From assembly GCF_001984105.1 (NCBI RefSeq), contig NZ_MTQM01000008.1:823902-887901 (forward strand): 64,000 nucleotides of DNA, written 5' to 3'. The translations under genes and the position numbers were made by a program. The DNA is from Microbacterium sp. CSI-V. Its GTDB lineage: Bacteria; Actinomycetota; Actinomycetes; Actinomycetales; Microbacteriaceae. The first letter of the stretch is position 1. Every line of letters begins with the position of its first letter. The notes below the pieces were generated by a model. That model was given only the letters and a program-made list of their open reading frames with translations, made no database searches and was not told where the DNA came from. Shown here piece by piece: positions 58,679-64,000 of the stretch.

Positions 58679-59319
58679 GTCGACGGCGCGTCCGTCGGAG
58701 TGGTGAGCCGGGTGAGTCGCCCCTCCCGCACGAGGTCACGAATGCCGACCCCGGGCTCGATGACGGAGAAGCGAAGGCCGCCGCCCGGGCGTCCGAACCA
58801 CGGGGCGACTCGCTGCACCTCGAACCGGATCGTCGTCGCGGTCACGAACTCGTGGAGGGGCTGATTCAGCGCCGACACGGGCAGTGAGCGTGCCTCGAAG
58901 GACGTTCCTGCGGGGAAGAGTAGGAAGCCGTCGAGTGCCCCGATGCGGTCGAGGAGGAGACCGGCGGGGGCATCGATCACGAGAGGATTCTCGGCACGCG
59001 CCAGCAGGTCGAGCACGTGGGGCGCCGCCCAGTCCAGGAGACGTTCGCGCTCGTCCGCAACGATGACCGTTGCCGGGGGGAGGGGGCTGAGGAGGTACGC
59101 GTACAGCGCCGACTGGATCTCCTCAGCAGTTGCACGTGCCAGCAACGGGCGCGCTTGGCCGTAGTCGAGCGTGTCGAGAACCCAGCCGTGCCCGGGAGTC
59201 TCGACGACGCGGAGAGCCCCCTCCCACGGCGACGTCTCGTCTCCGGGGAGCACGACGGACTCCGCGGGGATGGCTGCTTCATCGAGCCTCAGACGGACGT
59301 GGTGCCAGTCAACGGTCAT
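58675..59319 (-). CDS. TNT-fold protein lacking the key Gln, with immunity-like N-terminus
   Basis: 214 residues. The C-terminal 100 residues follow the TNT (tuberculosis necrotizing toxin) pattern: GALDGFLLFPAGTSFEARSL, LPVSALNQPLHEFV, VAPWFGRPGGGLRFSVIEPG, then LVREGRLTRL. In TNT enzymes the glycine run reads GQPGGGxQY and the last Gln is essential; here it is GRPGGGLRF, so NAD hydrolysis is unlikely. The N-terminal half (VDWHHVRLRLDEAAIPAESV) is unrecognised. It could be a decoy or immunity derivative of a toxin. GAGAGG precedes the ATG. Confidence 0.72.
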   Translation of the reverse strand: MTVDWHHVRLRLDEAAIPAESVVLPGDETSPWEGALRVVETPGHGWVLDTLDYGQARPLLARATAEEIQSALYAYLLSPLPPATVIVADERERLLDWAAPHVLDLLARAENPLVIDAPAGLLLDRIGALDGFLLFPAGTSFEARSLPVSALNQPLHEFVTATTIRFEVQRVAPWFGRPGGGLRFSVIEPGVGIRDLVREGRLTRLTTPTDAPST

Positions 59320-59378
59320 GGGCGTGCCTCTCGGTCGACAGCGCGAGGTGTTCCGGCGCCGCGGGGGATGATGGATCG

Positions 59379-59813
59379 ATGGACGGTAGCGAGACCCTCG
59401 AGATGTGGGCGCACCGGGCCGGATTCCCCACACCGCTGCGCCCCGGTGAGGCCACACGAGGGTGGTGGAACCCGGAGACCGCGTTGGCGGTTCGCCGCAC
59501 CGCCGATTCCACGTGGCACGTGGACATCGAGAATCGCGGCTCTCGGACGACGGAGGCGGTCCTCGAAACGGAGGAGGACGCGAATCGTTTCCTCCTCATG
59601 CGGTTCGGGGTGCTCTGGCGACTCGAGCAGGGACTCGAGGACTGTTTCCCCGCCCGGGCTGATCCCAGCGTCGTGATCACCGAAGAAGGCTCCGTGTACT
59701 CGGTCCGGTGGAACGGTCGGCGCGCCGCGATCGCGGGTAAACGCCAGGCGATCCGATACAGCCATGTCGTCGACGAATCGCTCGCCCTCATCAGCGCACG
59801 CCTCATGAGCTAA
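59379..59813 (+). CDS. Imm61-like immunity protein, on the opposite strand
   Basis: 144 residues: MDGSETLEMWAHRAGFPTPL, then DSTWHVDIENRGSRTTEAVL, ETEEDANRFLLMRFGVLWRL and KRQAIRYSHVVDESLALIS. The domain is shared with the C-terminal half of the 55395 protein and resembles the Imm61-type antitoxins linked to TNT toxins, as far as I recall. It is the only gene of the array on the + strand and interrupts the operon, so it needs its own promoter in the 59-bp gap. Its stop overlaps the convergent stop at 59810. Confidence 0.72.
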   Translation: MDGSETLEMWAHRAGFPTPLRPGEATRGWWNPETALAVRRTADSTWHVDIENRGSRTTEAVLETEEDANRFLLMRFGVLWRLEQGLEDCFPARADPSVVITEEGSVYSVRWNGRRAAIAGKRQAIRYSHVVDESLALISARLMS

Positions 59814-60091
59814 CCGGCTGCGGCGAGGCGAGCCATCTGCGCATCGACGGGTTCTGCGCTCGACAGCGTGAAAACGGCGTCCCCGTCCTTCGGGATCACA
59901 TAGGGGCCGTTGCCGGCCAGAGCCTGGAAGACATCGCCGTGAACGGCGAACGCCTCGGATTGATAGCCCTGAACCCACCACGCGCCGTAGTCGAGGGTCT
60001 CTCCGACGAGGACGCACCGCACGCCGCCGCGGTCCGCGGCGTGACGGAGGGCCTGACGCACGAGCTCACGGGCGGCCGCCGCGTCGATCAT
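59810..60091 (-). CDS. YrhB/Imm35-like immunity protein
   Basis: 93 residues: AAARELVRQALRHAADRGGV, LVGETLDYGAWWVQGYQSEA, QALAGNGPYVIPKDGDAVFT, then DAQMARLAAAG. It shares the aromatic W-V-x-x-Y-Q and the GNGP motif with the 57065 protein and so is its paralogue. ATG start; ribosome site unclear. It follows the 60161 gene by 69 bp on the same strand. Confidence 0.75.
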   Translation of the reverse strand: MIDAAAARELVRQALRHAADRGGVRCVLVGETLDYGAWWVQGYQSEAFAVHGDVFQALAGNGPYVIPKDGDAVFTLSSAEPVDAQMARLAAAG

Positions 60092-60160
60092 CTCAGCCTC
60101 GCCTCGTGACGTTCAGACCGGTGCTGGTGTATCGGGGAGTGGATGCCGTGGGATGCGTCC

Positions 60161-60727
60161 TCAGCGGCGGCGAAGCGGGACATACGTGCGGCTGGCGACC
60201 ATGTCGAAGATGTCTTGGGCCGCGTCGTCGGAGATCTCCTCCAGATCGGAGTCGAGTGAGAAGCGGATAGCGCGGTCGAGCACCCCCCGGGTGTCGGGAG
60301 CCCACGTGTCGACGTCGACGAGGTACTCGTCGACCGTGCCGGTCGAGTCGGTGCGTCGGCGGAAGAGGCGAGCGGGCACGAGCTCGCCATCGATCCGCAG
60401 CTCACGCACGAAGTACCGCGGTGAGTCCGCGGGGGTCTGGGCCTGGTGTTCCGCAGCCTTCTTCTGGCGATTCTTCTCGTGCCAGGCGGCCACGCTGTTG
60501 AGCGAGCGCAGGCGAGAAAGGAAGTTCTCGAGGGCGGGTTCCTCCGACGAGAACTCGCGGCGTCCGATCGGGGTCGCGCGCTCATCGGTCGCGAAGACGA
60601 CCCATCCGTCCGAGGTCCGCTGGATCGCGATCACGTCGGTCTCGTTCGTCGCGTCCTCGAACCAGCGGTATCCGGTCAGACCCTCGGTGCGGATGGCGTC
60701 GAGGACCTCTTCGCGTGTCAACGTCAC
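60161..60727 (-). CDS. Probable cognate immunity protein of the large T7SS toxin
   Basis: 188 residues. The N-terminal part (TREEVLDAIRTEGLTGYRWF, then PIGRREFSSEEPALENFLSR) also survives as the remnant at 55257. The C-terminal 85 residues (RYFVRELRIDGELVPARLFR, then DTWAPDTRGVLDRAIRFSLD and RTYVPLRRR) are shared with the 58037 protein. Its GTG overlaps the toxin stop by 4 nt (GTGA), so it is made with the toxin, the usual arrangement for the specific antitoxin. Which toxin domain it neutralises is unknown. Confidence 0.78.
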   Translation of the reverse strand: MTLTREEVLDAIRTEGLTGYRWFEDATNETDVIAIQRTSDGWVVFATDERATPIGRREFSSEEPALENFLSRLRSLNSVAAWHEKNRQKKAAEHQAQTPADSPRYFVRELRIDGELVPARLFRRRTDSTGTVDEYLVDVDTWAPDTRGVLDRAIRFSLDSDLEEISDDAAQDIFDMVASRTYVPLRRR

Positions 60728-63700
60728 TGACGGACCTCCTTGATCAACCCGAGCCTCTCCATCATGTCGGTACTGAGCGGGAACAGGTATTGCGTCCCGC
60801 CGCCGCGCTGGCCGAAGCCCGGCGCGATCGGACCCACCTGCACGCGCAGGTCTTCGAAGGACAGCTGGTACGCGTTCATGAGGTTGCCGATCTCCTGGCG
60901 CAACTCCGCATCGGGGTGGTTGCGAACCGCCGCAGGGATGTCACTCAGATCGCCGGTGACCTCGTACTGGTGATAGTGCGCGGGGTCTTCCACGTAGGGG
61001 AGAGACCGCGACGCGTAGTCCGCCGGCCCATCCTCGCCGATCGGCGAGGTGAAACGACCGCCCGGACCGTAGCGGTCGACGAGGGTGCCGGCGGCCGGGT
61101 GGCCGTCCTCGCGGATGACGATGACCTCACCGTCGCTCCCCGTGCGCGTCGCGAATCCGTCGTGCGGGACCTGGCTCCAGTCGACCCTGTGGTTGGGGGC
61201 GAGTACCTCGGGGCCGCGGGGGATCTGGACGTCTGCAGGCCACACGCCCGTCTGCTCATAGGTCGCGTAATCCTGGGGGCGGTCGGCACGGAGATACTCG
61301 TCGAGTTGCTGGGCGTCGAGGTCGCTCCGGCCGACGACGGCGCTGAGGTCTCGTCCATTGGCATCGACGAGCGCGGGGGCGTGTCCATCCGCGACTCCGC
61401 TCGGCGAATCCGATCCCGGATCGGTCTGGAGACGGTGGGTGTCGGACGGGTCGACCGGACCGGTCGCCGAGTCGATGCCGTCCGCCGGTCGCACGTCCTG
61501 ATCGGGGAGGGCGAACTGCGTCTCGGAGCCCGATCGCGGAGTGCCCCCGCCATCGTCCGCGTGCCGCGGGGAGCCGGCGAGGTTGGTTCCGTCGTGCGGA
61601 TGCGCTCCTGCCGGAGAACCGAGGCCATCGTCGACAGCGGTCTTCGCAGCGGACGGGTCGACGATGTCGACGCCCTGCGGCCAACCGAGAGACGGAGCGT
61701 CGGAGGGCCGCGGAATCTGCGAGAAGATCTCCTGCTGCTGCGCCCGGAGGTCGGCCAGGGTCTCGGGGGTGTTGCCGGGCAGACGCTCCATCTCGTAGAG
61801 CGTGTGCGTCTGCATCTTCGCCGCGAAGCTCTCCTCGGTGTGGAACTGCACCTCGATGACGCGGCCAGAGGCGGGATCGACCCAGTTGCTGTTGATCCCT
61901 TGGTACCCGTCAGCGCCCCACGTGTTCTTGAAGGTTCCGTACGGCTGGTACCCGTCCGAGGCGAGGCTGTCGATGACCGTGCGCGTGCCGGCTGCGTAGC
62001 TCTCGGTAGGCACGATCACGGTGTAGCGGACCGAGTCCTTCATGTTGCCGAGGACGGAGTCCACATCGCCTCGGACGCCCGGAAGGTCGCCGTACCCGAG
62101 GTCGGCCGACACCTTGCGATACATCGAATCGTCGCCCTTGAGGCGGAACTCGAGCCCTTCGAGACGGGCGCCCGGCTGGTCGCCCACGATACGGACGACG
62201 TCGTCTGTGATCCGGGGCTCCGCGGCTCGGGAGTCGGCGAGGAAATCGTCGACCGCGACCTTCTCGGGGGCGGACAGGAAGAGATCGCTCTGTTCCGTGC
62301 TCTGCCAGGCCGGGGCGTCGGGATCCTTCGGCGGGACGGTCCCGGCGTTCTCCGGATCGCCCGCGACGTCGTCGCCGAGACGGCCCGACCCGGTGTCACC
62401 GTCGTCGATGCCGTGGTGGCTCGCGCCGTCATCTGCGTTGCCGGATCCAGTGCTGTCATCGCCACGGCCCGTATCCGCGCCGTCATCGCCCCGACCCGTA
62501 TTGGCGTCGTCGCCGCCGCGGCCCGCGTTCGCGTCTTCGCCGCGTTGGCCCCCGTTCGCGTCGTCGCCGCGTCCGCCGCCGTTCGCATCGTCGCCGCCAC
62601 GGCCCAGACCGCCGCCGTTTCCGGTCTCCGAACCGCCCTGCCCGCCGGCGTTGCTGCTGCCGCCACCGGTCTCGGTGGAGGGCTCCCGCACGACCGTCGA
62701 CTCACCCGCGCCACCGGTCTCCGTACGAACCGGCGCATCCTGGACGATCGAGTTCACGGCGCCGGGGCCGGCCTCGCCTCGGACACCGCCGGCCGAGACC
62801 AGCTCGGGCTCGCGCGCGGGCGCCGCGACACCGGCATCCGCTCCGCCGTCGGTGCGTACCGGGACGTCGCCGCCGCGCACGCCGTCGAACGAGCCCGCGG
62901 GCATCTCGATGCGACCCGAGGGGATGGCATCCGTCGGCGGGAACTCGTACACCGGCACACCGTCTTCGATGCGTGCCGTGATGCTGTTGAGGTCCACTCC
63001 GGCGTCGTCGAGGGCGCGCAGCGCGGAGGCCGCATCGTCGGCGACGAAAGGCATGTCGGGAGTGTTGAGGTGGAAGCCGTCGGTGGCATTCGACCCGAGG
63101 CGACCGATGATGCTGTCGAGGCTGCCGATGCCGGCACCACCGAGGCGCAGGGCCCCGTTCATGGCGAGGGCAGCGGGGTCGACGAAGTCGGCCACCCGCG
63201 CCATCTTCGAGATGACGGATGCCGCGGTCGACGCCGTCTTCACTCCCGCGACGGCCGCGCCGCCGACGGGGATCAAGGCGGTGCCGACGTTGAACACCGA
63301 TTCGCCGAGCGCGGTGCCCGGGTCGTCCTGCCACTTGTCCCACGCGATGAGCGCCTTGCCGGTGTTGAGGGCGGCTTCGTCGGCGCTGGCCTTGAAGTCG
63401 CGGACCTCCTGCGGCAGGAATCCGCCGACGCCGGTCGCTTCGCCCAGACTGTCCGCCCAGAACAGGGGCCCCAGCAGCGGCGAGTTCGCCACCCCCGAGA
63501 ACGCGAGCATGCCGAGGTTGCCCCAGGCCGCCCCGTAGGCGTCGCCGGAGAAGAACTCGCCGGTCTCGGGGTTGTAGCCGAGCACGAGAGTGCCGAGACC
63601 CGTGACCGTGCCCCAGACGCCACCGACGATGATGCCTTCCCAGAGGAAGTCCTTGAAGACGAAGTTCGCCGTCGCTTCGCCACAGCCCTCGGTGCGCTCC

Positions 63701-64000
63701 ACCTCAGCGCCCCAGGGCATGTCGGTGCCCTCGGGGATCTCGGAGATGCCGTATCCGAGAGCGTCGTCCTCGGACGTCGCCGCGTGCAGCGGCTGCGCAC
63801 CGTAGAGGGCGCGGATGCGGTTGGCGCAGGCCCGTTCGGCCTCCCACAGCTTGACCTGCTGCGCGTTGACCGCCGCGATCAGCTCGTTGTTGCGGTCGAC
63901 GTGGTCCTGCGACTCGTGCCACTCCTTCGTGACCGTGCGGTACTGCTCCGGCGCCGCAGCGCTCGACGACCCCGTTGTCGACGAGCCCCACGAACCCTGA
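60724..64000 (-). CDS. T7SS polymorphic toxin with RelA/SpoT-like and TNT domains (5' end outside window)
   Basis: More than 1090 residues; the frame is open to the right edge, so the ATG at 63720 is internal and the true start and export domain lie beyond. From the N-side: a helical, coiled-coil-like part (QDHVDRNNELIAAVNAQQVK), a hydrophobic Gly-rich segment (EGIIVGGVWGTVTGLGTLVL), and a disordered Gly-Asp-Asn tract with GGDDAN repeats (about 62395-62640). A RelA/SpoT-type nucleotidyltransferase-like domain follows (about 61780-62220: EFRLKGDDSMYRKVSADLGY, GYQGINSNWVDPASGRVIEV, EVQFHTEESFAAKMQTHTLY). Last is a C-terminal TNT domain (60730-61170: TLVDRYGPGGRFTSPIGEDG, RSLPYVEDPAHYHQYEV, GPIAPGFGQRGGGTQYLFP), whose relatives hydrolyse NAD. 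Confidence 0.85.
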   Translation of the reverse strand, partial: QGSWGSSTTGSSSAAAPEQYRTVTKEWHESQDHVDRNNELIAAVNAQQVKLWEAERACANRIRALYGAQPLHAATSEDDALGYGISEIPEGTDMPWGAEVERTEGCGEATANFVFKDFLWEGIIVGGVWGTVTGLGTLVLGYNPETGEFFSGDAYGAAWGNLGMLAFSGVANSPLLGPLFWADSLGEATGVGGFLPQEVRDFKASADEAALNTGKALIAWDKWQDDPGTALGESVFNVGTALIPVGGAAVAGVKTASTAASVISKMARVADFVDPAALAMNGALRLGGAGIGSLDSIIGRLGSNATDGFHLNTPDMPFVADDAASALRALDDAGVDLNSITARIEDGVPVYEFPPTDAIPSGRIEMPAGSFDGVRGGDVPVRTDGGADAGVAAPAREPELVSAGGVRGEAGPGAVNSIVQDAPVRTETGGAGESTVVREPSTETGGGSSNAGGQGGSETGNGGGLGRGGDDANGGGRGDDANGGQRGEDANAGRGGDDANTGRGDDGADTGRGDDSTGSGNADDGASHHGIDDGDTGSGRLGDDVAGDPENAGTVPPKDPDAPAWQSTEQSDLFLSAPEKVAVDDFLADSRAAEPRITDDVVRIVGDQPGARLEGLEFRLKGDDSMYRKVSADLGYGDLPGVRGDVDSVLGNMKDSVRYTVIVPTESYAAGTRTVIDSLASDGYQPYGTFKNTWGADGYQGINSNWVDPASGRVIEVQFHTEESFAAKMQTHTLYEMERLPGNTPETLADLRAQQQEIFSQIPRPSDAPSLGWPQGVDIVDPSAAKTAVDDGLGSPAGAHPHDGTNLAGSPRHADDGGGTPRSGSETQFALPDQDVRPADGIDSATGPVDPSDTHRLQTDPGSDSPSGVADGHAPALVDANGRDLSAVVGRSDLDAQQLDEYLRADRPQDYATYEQTGVWPADVQIPRGPEVLAPNHRVDWSQVPHDGFATRTGSDGEVIVIREDGHPAAGTLVDRYGPGGRFTSPIGEDGPADYASRSLPYVEDPAHYHQYEVTGDLSDIPAAVRNHPDAELRQEIGNLMNAYQLSFEDLRVQVGPIAPGFGQRGGGTQYLFPLSTDMMERLGLIKEVRQ

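Noticed and set aside
1..64000. GGATGCC as a restriction target
   Set aside because: Self-targets of restriction are usually avoided, not enriched; a restriction role would predict scarcity.
1..64000. tRNA, rRNA, CRISPR arrays and insertion sequences
   Set aside because: Looked for cloverleaf ends, regularly spaced repeats and transposase motifs on both strands and saw none.
63720..64000. Using the ATG at 63720 as the toxin start
   Set aside because: The same frame stays open with protein-like sequence to the window edge, and a start there would leave the effector without any secretion domain.

Overview
The window is chromosomal DNA of a very GC-rich actinobacterium. Leaderless TANNNT promoters, actinobacterial type VII secretion genes, many GTG starts and the gene families present point to the Microbacteriaceae, most likely Microbacterium or a close relative. 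That assignment is inference from gene content and codon style. No rRNA, tRNA, CRISPR array or insertion sequence was seen. No stretch longer than about 300 bases lacks a gene, remnant or repeat.

1-33.5 kb is ordinary chromosome. It holds an ECF sigma/YCII pair, exonuclease III, pyrE, a HAD phosphatase, CsbD, a P-type ATPase, a manganese regulator/transporter pair (mntR-mntH) with two matching operator palindromes, a TrmH methyltransferase, a Tat-exported protein, a MATE pump, an M13 metallopeptidase, a beta-lactamase-like protein without its catalytic serine, an FHA protein, two MFS transporters, purU, an enolase-superfamily racemase beside a GNAT, glycyl-tRNA synthetase, and an AAA ATPase/TPR pair.

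33.5-37.3 kb is a small accessory island of visibly lower GC on the + strand. It starts beside a truncated gene remnant. It carries overlapping genes of polymorphic-toxin immunity type, a free-standing ADP-ribosyltransferase-like domain, and a 53-bp direct repeat that marks a duplication scar. Several proteins are paralogues of proteins in the second accessory region at 55-61 kb.

37.4-46.2 kb contains a DrrAB-type ABC exporter preceded by heptamer repeats of 11-bp period, with a convergent BTAD/NB-ARC regulator as the likely controller. Next come a LacI regulator with a perfect palindrome and a divergent agmatine deiminase-amidase operon.

46.4-55.2 kb (minus strand) is a type VII secretion core operon: FHA/RDD protein, uncharacterised T7SS protein, small membrane protein, EccD, MinD-like ATPase, EccC and a small terminal gene. 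All are linked by 1-11 nt overlaps. EccB, EccE, mycosin and WXG100 genes are not in the window and may lie beyond 64 kb.

55.2-64 kb is the effector/immunity part of the same locus. A large toxin runs off the right edge. It carries an internal RelA/SpoT-like alarmone-synthetase-type domain and a C-terminal TNT (NAD glycohydrolase) domain, so it may be a two-warhead effector. Downstream lies an array of immunity-type genes, most joined by 4-nt overlaps, with domain shuffling, at least one clear gene remnant, and a TNT-fold protein that has lost its key glutamine. Three families of intergenic four-box palindromes are scattered through the window, and a GGATGCC/GGCATCC heptamer recurs so often that it appears to dictate codon choice.
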